From: an uncultured Caulobacteraceae bacterium
GTDB lineage: Bacteria > Pseudomonadota > Alphaproteobacteria > Caulobacterales > Caulobacteraceae
Reading direction: 5' to 3'
Length of the DNA: 46,354 bases
Assembly (NCBI GenBank): GCA_903923135.1
Contig: CAIXWN010000040.1
Location: forward strand, 1-46,354
Below are positions 1-10,109 of this stretch, piece after piece; position 1 is the stretch's first letter, and the number at the start of each line of letters is the position of its first letter. Under the pieces are notes generated by a model. It was not told the DNA's origin and ran no database searches. It saw only the letters and a program-made list of their open reading frames with translations. Made by a program: the position numbers and the translations under genes.

Positions 1-3000
1 AGGCCGCCGCGCCGCCGCCGAAGCTGGCCATCGCCGCCGCCATCTGCTGGACACCGGCGTTCCCAGCGGGCCCCGGCGCCAGTCCCGTGCCGGCGTAGGT
101 GACGTCCGTGTGGCCGGACCCGTCGTTGGACAGGTGGAAGTTGGCCTGGCTGTAGTTGCCCGTCAGCTTGATGGTGGAGATCAAGCTGCCGTCGCTCACC
201 GTCAGGACCCCGTTCGTCGCCGTGCCGGCGTAGCTGAGCGTCGCCGAGCCGAAGGTGATATCGCCCAGGTCGATGGTGCTCACGATCGCGCCGTTGGTCG
301 ACAGTCCGGCCACGGTTCCGGTGAAGCTTTCGGCGTGATCGATCTTGAACGTTCCCGACGAGCCGCTTTCGAAGGTGACCGTCTGGGCCGAGGCCGCGCC
401 CACCGAACTGCCGATCTCCAAATTCGAGGTTCCAAAAAGCTGCAGTGCGCCGGTTCCGTTGACGTTGCCGCCGATGGCGACGTCGCCGCCCTGGGCCTTG
501 ATCGTGCCGTTGTTGAACACCGCATTGCTCACCGTGAGGGCGCCGCCCGTCGCCTCCATGAGACCCGAGTTCACCATCTGCACGCCGCCGAGATTCACGG
601 CGATGCCGCCGGCCGCGGTGGCGTTGATGGTTCCCAGCGCCTTGTTCTTGAAGGTGATGGCCTGCCCGGCGCCGATCTGGCCGCCGCCGGAGATGGTGTT
701 GTCGATATTGTCAAATTCTGCGACGCCAGCGGCCTGCAGAATCCGGTCGTTGCCCGTGCCACCCGCCAGCACGAGATTGCCGCCGCCCTTCAGGGTGACA
801 ACAGAACTGCCCATAACCAGGTTGGCGTTGTTGGCTCCGCCGGCCAGGGTGAGTGTGCCGGCATTGTTGATCGTGCCATAGAGATAGAGCGAGGCGTTGT
901 TGTTCACCACCACGTTCGAGCCGGCCACGATATTGACCATCTGGCCCAGAACCGAGCCGTTCAGGGCGCCGTTGTAGCCGCTGACGACGTCTATGACGGC
1001 CGAGCCGGTCGTCGTGATCGTGCCGCCATAGATACTGCCGCCCTCGAGGTCGACGTGACCCGTGCCGGTGGCGACGACCTGGCCGGTGTTGAGAGCGGCG
1101 CCGTTCGAGATCGTGTTGTCCACCGCGGTGTTCAGGATGACGAGCCCGCCCGCGCCCGCCACCGTCGCAGCCGACTCGATCAGGCCGTAGTTCTCGATGG
1201 TCGAGTTGGACTGAAGGACAAGGGCTGTGGTCTGATTGGCGTTGATCACCCCCTTCGTCTCGTTGGTGAGTTGCAGGGCCGTGCCGGCGCCGATGTTGCC
1301 GGCCCCGGAGATGGTGTTGTCGACGTTGAACAGCGACTGCACGGCGCTGTTGGCGATGACGCCGTTGTTGGCGCTGTTGCCGAGGGTCACCTTGCCCGCG
1401 CCGCTCAGGGTGGTGGGCCCAACGATGCGCAGGTAGGTCGCGCTGGCTCCGGCCTGCAGGTTGATGGAGCCACTTTTTGTGCTGATGGCGCCGTTGAGAT
1501 AGAGGCTGGCGTTGTTCTGGACGTTGAGCACCGCCGAGTCGGTCAGGATCTTCACCGAGCCGTCGAGCGTGGCGTTATAGCCGCTGTCCACCTGGATCGC
1601 GGCCGGATAACCCGCCGAACTGAGCAGGGTTCCGCCCTGTATGGTGGCGTTCTGCAATTCCACGGTCGAGCCATACTTGACCAGGGAGGTGGTGAGGCCG
1701 AGCGCCTCCAGCTTGCCGCCGCCGGTCTGGTTGATGGTCGAGTTGAGGACCACCAGCCTGCCGCCCGCCTTTCCGCCTGTGGGCACAGCCGCCTCGATGA
1801 GGCCATTGTTGGTCACCCCGCCACTCACCTGAAGCGTAAGCGTTCCTCCCGGTGTGTTGGCCTTGATGATGCCCAGCTTGCCGTTGATCAGGGTCATCTG
1901 GTTGGCGCCGATATTGCCCACGCCCTGGATGGTGTTGTTGATGTTGTTGAGGGTCTCTGTAGAGCCGTCGGCGCCGAAGATCTGGTTGTTGGTCGTGTTC
2001 GTCAGCTGAATGATCCCGCCGGCCGCCAGGGGATTGGCTGAAGTCAGGGTGACCGTCGGGCTTTGCAGAGCCAGGCTGGAGATGTTGGCTCCGCCGTCGA
2101 CACCCAAAACGATCGTGCCGTTGTTGCTGATCATACCTCTCAGGTCGAGCCGGGAATTGTCGGAAACCTTCAGCGTCGCGCCTGTGGCGAGGTTGACCGG
2201 CGCCCCCGAGTAGGTCCCGTCGAGCGTGGCCGTGTACCCGGAAGCCACATCGAGATAGGCCCCCGACGCCGAACTGAGCGTGCCGCCGTAGATCGTCGTT
2301 CCCTGCAGATCGACATGGGCGCCCGCGACGGTGGCGCTCAGCTTGCCGGCGTTGAGGTTCTGGCTGTTGTCGAGGCTGTCGTTGAACAGCACAAGATTGC
2401 CGGCGGCGTTGGTCGCTTCGAAGAGGCCGGTGTTCACGATCCCGCCGTTGACCTGCACGGTCAGGGCTCCGGCCTGGTTGGCGTTGACCACCCCGGCGGT
2501 CTCATTGACCAGGGTCATCTGGTTGGCGCCGAGATTGCCGACGCCGGATAGGGTGTTGTCGACGTTGTCGAGTTCGTTGAGGTAGCCGTTGCCGCCATGG
2601 ATCTGGGCATTGGGGCCGCCCATCACGACAGAGCCCCCCCCGCTGAGCGTGGCGACCGGTGTCTCAAGGATCAGATTGGCGTTGGCGCTGCTGGCGTTGA
2701 GATTGATCGCGCCGTGATTGACGATGGCTCCGTAGACATGAAGGCTGGCGTTGTTGTCGACATTGACATTGGTGCCAGCCGTTATGGTCAGCGGCAGGCC
2801 CGGATCGGCTCCATAGAAATAACCGTTGTAGCCCGACACGACGCGGATCTGCGCGCCGGCGACCGCATTCACCGTGCCGCCGTCGATGCTGGCGCCCTGC
2901 AGATAGACGGTAGCGCCGGAGGCCGCGGCGCTGACCACGCCAGCGTTGGCGTTTCCCTCGTTGTCGATGTTGTCGTTCAACAGCACCAGGCCGGCGGCGC

Positions 3001-3649
3001 CGGTGGCCTCCAGCAGGCCGGTGTTGGTGACCCCGCCGTTCACCTGCAAGGTCAGGGCGAGGTTCGGATCATTGGCGTTGATCACTCCGGCGGTCTGATT
3101 GACAAGGGTCATCTGGCCGGCGCCAATATTGCCGAATCCGGAGAAGGTGTTGTTGACGTTGACCAGGGTGTCGGCTGTGCTGGCCCCGTAGATCTGATCG
3201 TTTCCGGAGGTCCCGCCGAGCACGATGGCGCCCCCCCCCGTGAAGGTGACCGTGGGCGTGATCAGGCGCAGAACGGTGTTGTTGGCTCCGGCGTTGAGTG
3301 CGACGCCGCCGCCGGACACGGTGCTGGTGTTGTTGAACACCCCGCCCACATCCAGCCGGGCGTTGTTGGGCACGGTGATCTGTCCGGCGTTGGCGCCGCT
3401 CGGAAATGTGGCCGACTCAGTGCCGTTGGTCATGGCGAACACCAACCCCGACCCGACGGCCAGGGTCGCCCCGGCGGCGGTCTGCAGGCTGTTGACCGTG
3501 TCGCTGGCCGTGGTGTTGACTGAATAGGTTCCGCCCGCCGTCAGCAGGGCGTCGGCCGTCGATCCGGGGGGGCCGCCTGTGGGATTCCAGTTGCCGGCCG
3601 TCTCGAACGCGCCGCTGGCCCCGGCCGTCTTCCAGGTGTAGGTGGTCAT
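1..3649 (-). CDS. Large beta-strand repeat protein, 3' end outside window
   Basis: An uninterrupted minus-strand frame runs from ATG at 3649 to the left edge, giving at least 1216 residues with no stop. A GAGGGAGA ribosome-binding site (3655-3662) lies just upstream. The protein begins MTTYTWKTAG and continues with a GNWNP motif, resembling the opening of many surface beta-helix proteins. It is then dominated by Gly, Asn, Thr, Val and Ala in short beta-strand-like stretches. Five imperfect repeats of 198-207 residues carry a NIGAxQMTLVN-like motif and a later SGYN-type motif. The last visible residues are Ala/Gly/Met-rich. No Sec signal peptide is visible, so if exported it may use a C-terminal signal (type I secretion), but that end is not in the window. 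A secreted or surface beta-solenoid is inferred from composition only. The opposite-strand open frames here are shadows. Confidence 0.8.
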   Translation of the reverse strand, partial: MTTYTWKTAGASGAFETAGNWNPTGGPPGSTADALLTAGGTYSVNTTASDTVNSLQTAAGATLAVGSGLVFAMTNGTESATFPSGANAGQITVPNNARLDVGGVFNNTSTVSGGGVALNAGANNTVLRLITPTVTFTGGGAIVLGGTSGNDQIYGASTADTLVNVNNTFSGFGNIGAGQMTLVNQTAGVINANDPNLALTLQVNGGVTNTGLLEATGAAGLVLLNDNIDNEGNANAGVVSAAASGATVYLQGASIDGGTVNAVAGAQIRVVSGYNGYFYGADPGLPLTITAGTNVNVDNNASLHVYGAIVNHGAINLNASSANANLILETPVATLSGGGSVVMGGPNAQIHGGNGYLNELDNVDNTLSGVGNLGANQMTLVNETAGVVNANQAGALTVQVNGGIVNTGLFEATNAAGNLVLFNDSLDNSQNLNAGKLSATVAGAHVDLQGTTIYGGTLSSASGAYLDVASGYTATLDGTYSGAPVNLATGATLKVSDNSRLDLRGMISNNGTIVLGVDGGANISSLALQSPTVTLTSANPLAAGGIIQLTNTTNNQIFGADGSTETLNNINNTIQGVGNIGANQMTLINGKLGIIKANTPGGTLTLQVSGGVTNNGLIEAAVPTGGKAGGRLVVLNSTINQTGGGKLEALGLTTSLVKYGSTVELQNATIQGGTLLSSAGYPAAIQVDSGYNATLDGSVKILTDSAVLNVQNNASLYLNGAISTKSGSINLQAGASATYLRIVGPTTLSGAGKVTLGNSANNGVIANSAVQSLFNVDNTISGAGNIGAGTALQLTNETKGVINANQTTALVLQSNSTIENYGLIESAATVAGAGGLVILNTAVDNTISNGAALNTGQVVATGTGHVDLEGGSIYGGTITTTGSAVIDVVSGYNGALNGSVLGQMVNIVAGSNVVVNNNASLYLYGTINNAGTLTLAGGANNANLVMGSSVVTLKGGGNLVLAGGTGNDRILQAAGVAEFDNIDNTISGGGQIGAGQAITFKNKALGTINATAAGGIAVNLGGVQMVNSGLMEATGGALTVSNAVFNNGTIKAQGGDVAIGGNVNGTGALQLFGTSNLEIGSSVGAASAQTVTFESGSSGTFKIDHAESFTGTVAGLSTNGAIVSTIDLGDITFGSATLSYAGTATNGVLTVSDGSLISTIKLTGNYSQANFHLSNDGSGHTDVTYAGTGLAPGPAGNAGVQQMAAAMASFGGGAAA
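500..3270 (-). repeat. Five tandem ~600-620 bp repeats within the large beta-strand protein
   Basis: Taking the Asn codon of the NIGAxQ-like motif (Gln-Ile-Gly in the last unit) as anchor, copies sit at 3130, 2536, 1915, 1297 and 679. The spacings are 594, 621, 618 and 618 bp, that is 198, 207, 206 and 206 residues, all in one frame. Each unit also has a strand of the type GGVTNTGLLEA and a later SGYN motif. Units are diverged at DNA level, so they are old protein repeats rather than a fresh DNA amplification. The boundaries given are approximate. Confidence 0.75.
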
Positions 3650-3865
3650 TCGGGTCTCCCTCACCGCGCGGGCTTCTGCGCGCCTGTTTCACGCCGTTGG
3701 AAGTCCCGCAGTTCAAAAGGTACAGGCCCCGACCCGGTCAGCAAGTCTGCCGTTGCGCCCTGCGGGATAGTTAACAATTCTTGATTGGACGCCCCGTCGT
3801 TGCAGGCGCGCGCGAGAACCGGACCGGATCACTCGCTGACCTTTCTTTCGGTGGCCTGACCGAAT

Positions 3866-4396
3866 TCAACTCCCGATGACCCCGCAGGCGAGCCGGGCGC
3901 CGCCGCCGCCCAGAGGGGCGGGCTGGTCGGCGAAATTGTCGCCCCCGGCGTGAATCATCAGGGTCCGCCCCTTCAGGGCGTCCAGGCTGCGGATGCGCGG
4001 CGCGATCAGAACGCCCCGTGCCGTGCCGTCCGCATCGACGGTCAGCACCGGCAGGTCACCCAGATGACCTGCGCCTTGCGGACCCATGTGCATCCCGGTC
4101 ATGGCCGGGTCCAGATGGCCGCCGGCGGCGCCCGCGGGGACCGGCTTACCGTCCTTTTCGCCGGGCGCGCAGCTGGGATTGCCGTGGACGTGGAACCCGT
4201 GCGGCCCGGGTGGCAACCCGTGCAGATTGAGACGGAAGGTGGCGCCGTTCGCATCGGCGGAGACTGTGATCGAGCCCACGTCAGCGCCCGGACCGGTGAC
4301 GGTGGTCAAGGTCATGGGTGCGGTCAGGGTCTGGGCCCCGACCGGAGCGGAGGCGAGCACGCCGGCGAGAGCGGCGATCACGAACGTGGTGCGCAT
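3866..4396 (-). CDS. sodC: Periplasmic Cu/Zn superoxide dismutase
   Basis: The 176-residue product converts superoxide to peroxide and oxygen, probably in the periplasm. Residues 1-21 form a Sec signal peptide ending in APVGAQ. Family motifs are in order: GFHVHGNPSC (copper ligands and the first disulfide Cys), GHLDPAM and GHLGDLPVL (zinc loop ligands), LMIHAGGDN (copper His) and the C-terminal ACGVIG with the second Cys. Length is normal for bacterial SodC. It is on the same strand as the upstream end of the repeat protein, 216 bp from its start, and divergent from pyrH across 199 bp. Nothing suggests a functional link with either neighbour. Confidence 0.93.
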   Translation of the reverse strand: MRTTFVIAALAGVLASAPVGAQTLTAPMTLTTVTGPGADVGSITVSADANGATFRLNLHGLPPGPHGFHVHGNPSCAPGEKDGKPVPAGAAGGHLDPAMTGMHMGPQGAGHLGDLPVLTVDADGTARGVLIAPRIRSLDALKGRTLMIHAGGDNFADQPAPLGGGGARLACGVIGS

Positions 4397-4595
4397 GGAG
4401 ACATCCTTCCGCGACGGGAAGGGCAGGGCGCCCCTCCCTGTGTGATGCGCAGGTTACCACAGACGAGGAAGGGCGAGGAGCCGTGCGAGACGGGGCCTTA
4501 GGCCATGTGCGGGCGGCTCCGGGTTCAAGCGAAGCGTAAATTGATCTAGACACCTCTCCGGGTCGCCGGGCCCGTCAGATTCGAGGGAGACACGA

Positions 4596-5324
4596 TTGCC
4601 AGACGCCCGACCACCCTACCGCCGCATCCTGCTGAAGGTGTCGGGCGAGGTCCTCATGGGCGACGCCCCGTTCGGCATCGACATGACCACGCTGGACAAT
4701 GTTGCCGAGGATATTTCCCTGGTGGTGGCGGCCGGATTCCAGCTTTGTCTGGTGGTCGGGGCCGGTAACATTTTCCGGGGCGTGTCCATGGCCGGCCGTG
4801 GCATGGAACGGGTCAGCGCCGATTACATGGGCATGCTCGCGACCGTGATGAACGCCCTGGCCATACAGAGCGCCCTTGAACGACGTGGAGTCGACACGAG
4901 GGTCCAGAGCGCCATTCCGATGGAGGCTGTGTGCGAGCCGTACATCCGCAGACGCGCCTTGCGCCACCTGGAGAAAGGCCGCGTGGTCATCTTCGCCGCA
5001 GGCCTGGGCGCGCCCTTCTTCACCACCGACACCCCGGCCGCCCTGCGGGCGGCGGAGATGGGCTGCGACGCTTTGTTCAAGGGCACCAGTGTCGATGGCG
5101 TCTACACCGCCGACCCCAAGAAGGACCCCACGGCCACCCGTTACGGCGAGGTGTCCTACCAGGAGGTGTTGGCCAAGGATCTTCGCTTCATGGACGCCTC
5201 GGCCATCAGTCTCATGCGGGACAATCACATTCCCATTGAGGTGTTCTCGATCCGCGAACGCGGTAGTCTGATGAGAGTGCTGTCGGGCGACGGCGTACAC
5301 ACCACGATCCGGGACATGGGCTGA
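4596..5324 (+). CDS. pyrH: UMP kinase
   Basis: Phosphorylates UMP to UDP in the cytoplasm, feeding nucleotide and UDP-sugar pools. The 242 residues show the amino-acid-kinase fold signatures: [14 protein letters not shown] at the N-terminus, [10 protein letters not shown] around residue 55, and [20 protein letters not shown] followed by [12 protein letters not shown]. The start is TTG at 4596, chosen because a strong GAGGGAGA lies at 4583-4590 and the family motif begins within ten residues; no ATG fits. It is followed after 63 bp by frr, the usual bacterial pair, and begins the long envelope block. Confidence 0.95.
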   Translation: MPDARPPYRRILLKVSGEVLMGDAPFGIDMTTLDNVAEDISLVVAAGFQLCLVVGAGNIFRGVSMAGRGMERVSADYMGMLATVMNALAIQSALERRGVDTRVQSAIPMEAVCEPYIRRRALRHLEKGRVVIFAAGLGAPFFTTDTPAALRAAEMGCDALFKGTSVDGVYTADPKKDPTATRYGEVSYQEVLAKDLRFMDASAISLMRDNHIPIEVFSIRERGSLMRVLSGDGVHTTIRDMG

Positions 5325-5387
5325 TCCGGAAACCCCTCGTCCGCGACAACACTGTGTGTCCACCAGGATGGCCTGAAAGGAAGCGAC

Positions 5388-5954
5388 ATGGCGACCGCCG
5401 ATAAACCGCAGATCGCACGATACAAGGACCGCATGGACCGATGCGTCACGGCGTTGAAGGAGGAGTTCTCCTCTTTGCGCACCGGACGGGCCTCGGCGGG
5501 CTTGCTCGATCAGGTCATGGTCGAGGCCTACGGCTCAAAGGCGCCAATCAGCCAGTTCGGCTCCATTTCCGTGCCCGAGCCCCGGTCGATCACCGTCAGT
5601 GTCTGGGACAAGGCCGTTGTCGTATCCGTCGAGAAGGCCATCCGCAACGCGGGACTTGGTCTCAATCCGGTGGTCGAGGGTCAGAACCTGCGCATTCCCG
5701 TGCCGCCCCTCACTGAGGAGCGCCGTCGGGACCTGGCCAAACTGGCCGGCAAATACGCTGAACAGCAGAAGGTCGCGGTACGGAACGTTCGTCGCGACGC
5801 CATGGATGACCTTAAAAAGGCCGAAAAGGATTCGGTAATCAGTCAGGACGAACAGAAGCGGCTTGAGGGTGAGGTTCAGAAGCTTACGGACGAGGCCGTC
5901 AAACGGGTGGACGAGGTCTTGAAAACCAAAGAACAAGAGATCATGCAGGTGTGA
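5388..5954 (+). CDS. frr: Ribosome recycling factor
   Basis: With EF-G, this factor splits post-termination ribosomes. The 188-residue product has the family's size and layout. An N-terminal helix contains [12 protein letters not shown], a small beta domain follows ([20 protein letters not shown]), then [20 protein letters not shown], and the C-terminal helix bundle has [19 protein letters not shown] and [15 protein letters not shown]. The start ATG at 5388 follows GAAAGGAAG. It lies between pyrH and uppS, a conserved order. Confidence 0.96.
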   Translation: MATADKPQIARYKDRMDRCVTALKEEFSSLRTGRASAGLLDQVMVEAYGSKAPISQFGSISVPEPRSITVSVWDKAVVVSVEKAIRNAGLGLNPVVEGQNLRIPVPPLTEERRRDLAKLAGKYAEQQKVAVRNVRRDAMDDLKKAEKDSVISQDEQKRLEGEVQKLTDEAVKRVDEVLKTKEQEIMQV

Positions 5955-6043
5955 CCGGGTGGCCGGTCCTCAGGACTGAACCGAGCCCAATTCAGGGCGT
6001 TCTTAAGCGAGCGGGCGTCAGGGGCGACGCAGAGGGATAGGCC

Positions 6044-6847
6044 ATGTCGCGTCCCATGGGCGGGTATGAGACTCGTGAGTCCGCAGCGGATCCGCCCCCC
6101 TCGAGCGGCGCCGCTGGATTGCATGTGGCGATCGTCATGGATGGCAATGGTCGTTGGGCCAAGGCGCGAGGCTTGCCCAGGGCCCTGGGCCATCGCGCCG
6201 GGGTCTCCGCCCTGCGCCGCACCGTAGAGGGCGCTGCCGCGCTCGGCATTGAGCGCCTGACCGTGTTCGGCTTCTCGACCGAAAACTGGCGCCGGCCCCC
6301 GCGTGAGGTGTCGGAACTGATGGGCCTGCTCAAGGCCTATTTTCTCAGCGACATCGACCGCCTGGAGCGTGAGGGCGTGAAGGTTCGCATCGTCGGTCGC
6401 CGTACGGGACTAGACGCCGATATCCTCGATATCGTGCAGCGAGCGGAGTCCCGCACGGCGGCCAACAGCGGCTTTCACCTCCAGGTGGCGTTCAACTACG
6501 GCGGCCAGGCGGACATCGTCGACGCGGCCCGCGCCTTCGCCGAGGACGTCAGGCGCGGGGCTGTCCGGGCCGATGACCTCAGCGAAGCGGTGTTCGAGTC
6601 CTATCTGTCGACCGCACCTGCGCCGGCGCCGGACGTGATCATCCGCACCAGCGGCGAGCGCCGCCTGTCGAATTTCCTGCTCTGGGAATCGGCCTATGCG
6701 GAGCTTGTCTTTCAGGAAGTCTATTGGCCTGACTATGGACCGGAGCATCTGAAGGCCGCGCTCGCCGAGTTCTACAGCCGGGATCGCCGGTACGGCGCGG
6801 TGCCCGACGCGGCGGCCGCCGAAGATAACATCCTTGCCGCCGGCTAG
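6044..6847 (+). CDS. uppS: Undecaprenyl diphosphate synthase
   Basis: Condenses isopentenyl diphosphate units onto farnesyl diphosphate in cis, making the C55 lipid carrier for peptidoglycan and O-antigen. Of 267 residues, the first ~26 are a non-conserved extension. The catalytic IVMDGNGRWAKARGLPRALG follows, with Asp at residue 33, then FGFSTENWRRP and the C-terminal RTSGERRLSNFLLWESAYAE. The gene overlaps the proposed TTG start of cdsA by 14 bp, so the two are probably translationally coupled. ATG at 6044 gives the full frame. A later in-frame start would remove only non-conserved sequence. Confidence 0.95.
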   Translation: MSRPMGGYETRESAADPPPSSGAAGLHVAIVMDGNGRWAKARGLPRALGHRAGVSALRRTVEGAAALGIERLTVFGFSTENWRRPPREVSELMGLLKAYFLSDIDRLEREGVKVRIVGRRTGLDADILDIVQRAESRTAANSGFHLQVAFNYGGQADIVDAARAFAEDVRRGAVRADDLSEAVFESYLSTAPAPAPDVIIRTSGERRLSNFLLWESAYAELVFQEVYWPDYGPEHLKAALAEFYSRDRRYGAVPDAAAAEDNILAAG

Positions 6848-7670
6848 GCGCTTCGACTGGGCCAACTTCGCGGTACGCGTGGTTTCCGGTGCGGTCCTCG
6901 CCGCGGCGGCCCTGAGCGCTGTGTGGGTGTACGGCTTCAGCGGCCCCCTCTGGCGCGCGCCGTTCCTGGTCATGATCGCCATGGGGGGGGTGCTGCTCGC
7001 CGTCGAGTGGTCCGCAATGGCCACGCCGCGGGCGGGCTGGCGGGCGGTTGTAGCGACCGGCCTGTCCGTCGCGGCGGTGATCCTGCTGGCCTTCCTCGGC
7101 CGGTTTGCCGAGGCCTGGATCATCATCGTCCTGGGCGCGGCGATCGCGGCGGCCATTGCCGGTTCCGCGGCGCATCGACCTATCGACGGCGCCCACGGCG
7201 TACTCTACATCGCCCCGGCGTGTCTGGTCTTCGTCTGGCTGATCGGAACGCCCCAGGGACCCGGATGGACGTTAATGATGTTCGCCGCCACCTGGGCGGC
7301 GGACATCGGCGCCTTCGTCGTGGGCAATGTGTTGAAGGGCCCCAAACTCTGGCCCAGGTTCTCGCCCAACAAGACCTGGTCGGGTTTCGTGGGCGGACTC
7401 GTCGCCGCGGTGGCCGCCTCCGTGGCGGTGGCGGCGACATTCATGCGCCTGTCGCTTCCGGGCGCGGGGTTGATCGGACTGGCAGGCGGCCTGGGCACCA
7501 TGGCCGGTGATCTTTGGGAGTCGATGTTGAAGCGACGATTCGGTGTGAAGGATTCCGGCGATCTCATCCCTGGCCACGGCGGACTGCTTGATCGGGTGGA
7601 TGGTCTGATGTTCGCCGTCATGGTGTTCGCGGTCGCTCGCTTGGTCGTGAACCTCGGATGGGCGCACTGA
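6834..7670 (+). CDS. cdsA: Phosphatidate cytidylyltransferase (CDP-diglyceride synthase)
   Basis: Makes CDP-diacylglycerol from phosphatidic acid and CTP, the branch point of phospholipid synthesis. The 278-residue product is polytopic (about eight hydrophobic segments). It carries the CDS signature near its C-terminus: [20 protein letters not shown], followed by [29 protein letters not shown] and [12 protein letters not shown] are also typical. The start is probably TTG at 6834 inside the end of uppS. The stop overlaps the dxr start. Confidence in the family is high and in the exact start moderate. Confidence 0.92.
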   Translation: MPPARRFDWANFAVRVVSGAVLAAAALSAVWVYGFSGPLWRAPFLVMIAMGGVLLAVEWSAMATPRAGWRAVVATGLSVAAVILLAFLGRFAEAWIIIVLGAAIAAAIAGSAAHRPIDGAHGVLYIAPACLVFVWLIGTPQGPGWTLMMFAATWAADIGAFVVGNVLKGPKLWPRFSPNKTWSGFVGGLVAAVAASVAVAATFMRLSLPGAGLIGLAGGLGTMAGDLWESMLKRRFGVKDSGDLIPGHGGLLDRVDGLMFAVMVFAVARLVVNLGWAH

Positions 7671-8860
7671 TGGGGGCCCGCTCGGTCGTCGTGCTGGGAT
7701 CCACCGGGTCCGTTGGCGTCTCCACCCTCGATCTTCTGGCGCAATCGGGGGACGTGATCGATCTGCGCGCCCTGACGGCAGGCCGCAATGTGGCGGATCT
7801 GGCTGAGCAGGCGCTTCGCTGGCGGCCGGCCATGGCCGTGATCCATGATGAAAGCGCCCTGCCGGAACTGCGGGCGCGTCTCGAGGGCTCCGGCGTCGCC
7901 GCGGCCGCGGGACCGGCCGCGATCGTGGAGGCGGCCGGGCAGGGGGCCGACTGGGTGATGAGCGCCATCGTCGGCGCAGCCGGCCTTGCGCCGACGCTGG
8001 CCGCGGCGCGGGCGGGCTCGACGATCGCTCTGGCCAACAAGGAGAGCCTGGTCTGCGCCGGACCGTCCCTGCTGGCGATTTCCCGGGCCGCCGGGGGCCG
8101 TGTGATCCCGGTGGATTCCGAGCACTCGGCCATCTTCCAGGTCTTCGCGCCTGAGAGTCACGCCCAGGTCCGTCGTCTGATCCTCACCGCGTCAGGCGGC
8201 CCGTTCCGCGCCTGGAGCCGCGAGGCCATGAGGTCCGCCACGCGCGAACAGGCTGTCGCTCACCCCAACTGGAGCATGGGCGCGAAGATTTCCGTCGATT
8301 CGGCCACCATGATGAACAAGGGCCTGGAGATGATCGAAGCCTCCTACCTGTTCGGCATGCCCGCCGAGCGAATCGATGTGATCATCCATCCCCAATCGGT
8401 GGTGCACTCCCTTGTCGAGTACGCCGACGGATCGACCCTGGCTCAGCTTGGCCCGCCGGACATGCGCGCGCCGATCGCCTGCGCCTGGGGCTGGCCCGGA
8501 CGGATGAGTTGGGCGGCGCCGGCGCTGGATCTCGCCGCCTACGGCCAGCTCACATTCGAGGCGCCCGACGATGTCCGTTTCCCGGCGCTCGGCATCGCGC
8601 GACGGGCGCTGGAGGCCGGGGCGGGGGCCCCCGCGGCCATGAACGCGGCCAACGAAGTCGCCGTCGGAGCCTTCCTCGATGGGCGTCTTGGTTTCTTGGA
8701 TATTGCCCGGACCGTTTCCGACACACTCGAGCAGATGAACGACCGGGGTGAGCTGATCACCGGCGGCGACGACGAGGCCGTCGAGTGGGCGCTGGCCATA
8801 GACGCGGCCGCGAGGCGCCTCGGCGCCCAAGTCCTGTCGCGTTTTGAGCGCATGGCTTGA
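7658..8860 (+). CDS. dxr: 1-deoxy-D-xylulose 5-phosphate reductoisomerase
   Basis: Second step of the MEP isoprenoid pathway: DXP to 2-C-methyl-D-erythritol 4-phosphate using NADPH. The 400 residues show the N-terminal nucleotide-binding [17 protein letters not shown], then [32 protein letters not shown] and [20 protein letters not shown], all diagnostic. Two in-frame ATGs are possible: 7658, and 7670, which overlaps the cdsA stop as TGATG. Either keeps the whole domain. It supplies the precursor used by uppS two genes upstream. Confidence 0.96.
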   Translation: MGALMGARSVVVLGSTGSVGVSTLDLLAQSGDVIDLRALTAGRNVADLAEQALRWRPAMAVIHDESALPELRARLEGSGVAAAAGPAAIVEAAGQGADWVMSAIVGAAGLAPTLAAARAGSTIALANKESLVCAGPSLLAISRAAGGRVIPVDSEHSAIFQVFAPESHAQVRRLILTASGGPFRAWSREAMRSATREQAVAHPNWSMGAKISVDSATMMNKGLEMIEASYLFGMPAERIDVIIHPQSVVHSLVEYADGSTLAQLGPPDMRAPIACAWGWPGRMSWAAPALDLAAYGQLTFEAPDDVRFPALGIARRALEAGAGAPAAMNAANEVAVGAFLDGRLGFLDIARTVSDTLEQMNDRGELITGGDDEAVEWALAIDAAARRLGAQVLSRFERMA

Positions 8861-8885
8861 CCCGACGAGAGGAGACCGCGCGTCA

Positions 8886-10094
8886 ATGATGGCCTTTCTG
8901 CAGTCCGCCCTGGTGCACGTCGCGCCGTTCCTGATCGTCGTCAGCCTGATCGTGACGATTCACGAGCTTGGCCATTTCCTGACCGCTCGCGCCTTTGGCG
9001 TCGCCATCGACGCCTTTTCGATCGGTTTTGGCCATGCGGTGGCGTCCTGGCGGGACCGGTCGGGCGTCGAATGGCGGATCGGCTGGATTCCTCTCGGCGG
9101 CTTCGTGAAGTTCTCCGGCGACGAGAACATCGCCAGCGTGCCCGATTCGACCGATCTGGCCGACCTGCGGCGCGAGATTGTCTCCCGGGAGGGAGTCGGC
9201 TCGGAGCTCAAATATCTGCCGTTCAAGCCCCTCTGGCAGCGGGCGCTGATCGTGCTGGCCGGCCCTGGCGCCAATTTTCTCCTGGCCATAGTTCTGTTCG
9301 CCGTCTTTTTCCTCGCCTTCGGCCGACCGGTGAGCACCAACAGCGTCGCTCAGGTCATGCCGGCCGGGGCGGCTGCGCGGGCCGGATTCCAGGTCGGCGA
9401 CCGGGTCGTGCAGGCCGACGACAAGACGATTCGAACCTTCGAGGATCTGCAATTCTATGTGCAGTACCGGGGAGGCGTGCCCATCGATTTCACCATTCTT
9501 CGGGGTGGAAAGAAGATCCATCTCACCGCGCGACCCGACACTCGGCAGGTCGGCAGCGCCTTCGGCGGCAAGCAGGCCATGGGCGTGCTCGGCCTGGGCG
9601 CGCGCGCCGGCGGTCAGGCGCCGGTCGACCCGGTAACGGCGGTGGTTCTGGGGGCTCAGAAGACCTGGGACGTCACGGCCACGACGCTGTTCTACATGGG
9701 CCGGATCGTGACCGGCCAGGTCGGCGCTGACCAGTTGCACAGCTTCGTCGGCATCGCGGTGGCCTCGGGAGCGATCACCCAGGACGCGGTCGAGACAGCC
9801 CGCGCCGCCCATGTCAGCTGGGTCATCACCGTCAGCGACGTCATGCTGCAAATGGCCGCCCTGATGAGTGTCAGCATCGGCATCCTCAATCTGATGCCCA
9901 TCCCGGTGCTGGACGGCGGCCACCTGCTCTCCTACGCTTATGAAGCGGTCGTGAGGCGCCCCCCTGCGGCGGTTATTCAGGCCGTGGGATACCGCGCGGG
10001 TCTTGCTTTGCTGCTGGGTTTGATGTTGTTCGCCACCTGGAACGACCTGGGGCGCCAGCAGGTGTTCCATTTCTTCGGCAGCTTGTTTTCTTAA
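8886..10094 (+). CDS. rseP: RseP-type site-2 zinc metalloprotease
   Basis: Membrane-embedded protease that cleaves anti-sigma factors and signal-peptide remnants within the bilayer. The start is taken as ATG 8886, preceded by AGAGGAGA; an upstream TTG in frame lies inside dxr and is unlikely. The product is 402 residues. HELGH lies at residues 26-30 in the first membrane segment. A single PDZ domain occupies about residues 150-230 (AARAGFQVGDRVVQADDKTI). The second metal-site motif is PVLDGGHLL near residue 340 in a C-terminal membrane helix. It sits directly before bamA, as in most proteobacteria, linking it to outer-membrane homeostasis. Confidence 0.95.
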   Translation: MMAFLQSALVHVAPFLIVVSLIVTIHELGHFLTARAFGVAIDAFSIGFGHAVASWRDRSGVEWRIGWIPLGGFVKFSGDENIASVPDSTDLADLRREIVSREGVGSELKYLPFKPLWQRALIVLAGPGANFLLAIVLFAVFFLAFGRPVSTNSVAQVMPAGAAARAGFQVGDRVVQADDKTIRTFEDLQFYVQYRGGVPIDFTILRGGKKIHLTARPDTRQVGSAFGGKQAMGVLGLGARAGGQAPVDPVTAVVLGAQKTWDVTATTLFYMGRIVTGQVGADQLHSFVGIAVASGAITQDAVETARAAHVSWVITVSDVMLQMAALMSVSIGILNLMPIPVLDGGHLLSYAYEAVVRRPPAAVIQAVGYRAGLALLLGLMLFATWNDLGRQQVFHFFGSLFS

Positions 10095-10109
10095 GGCGAT
10101 CACTCCTTC

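Noticed and set aside
110-2551. Long plus-strand open frames (643 aa and others) across the left end
   Set aside because: They are Arg/Gly/His/Val-rich shadows of the minus-strand repeat gene, which has a proper start, ribosome-binding site, and coherent repeats across 1-3649.
500-3270. Periodic repeats considered as a CRISPR or satellite array
   Set aside because: Units are ~600 bp, diverged, in one reading frame, and have no short identical repeats with spacers.
4575-5363. 262-residue minus-strand frame opposite pyrH
   Set aside because: Covers pyrH completely, has no family features, and pyrH motifs are clear.
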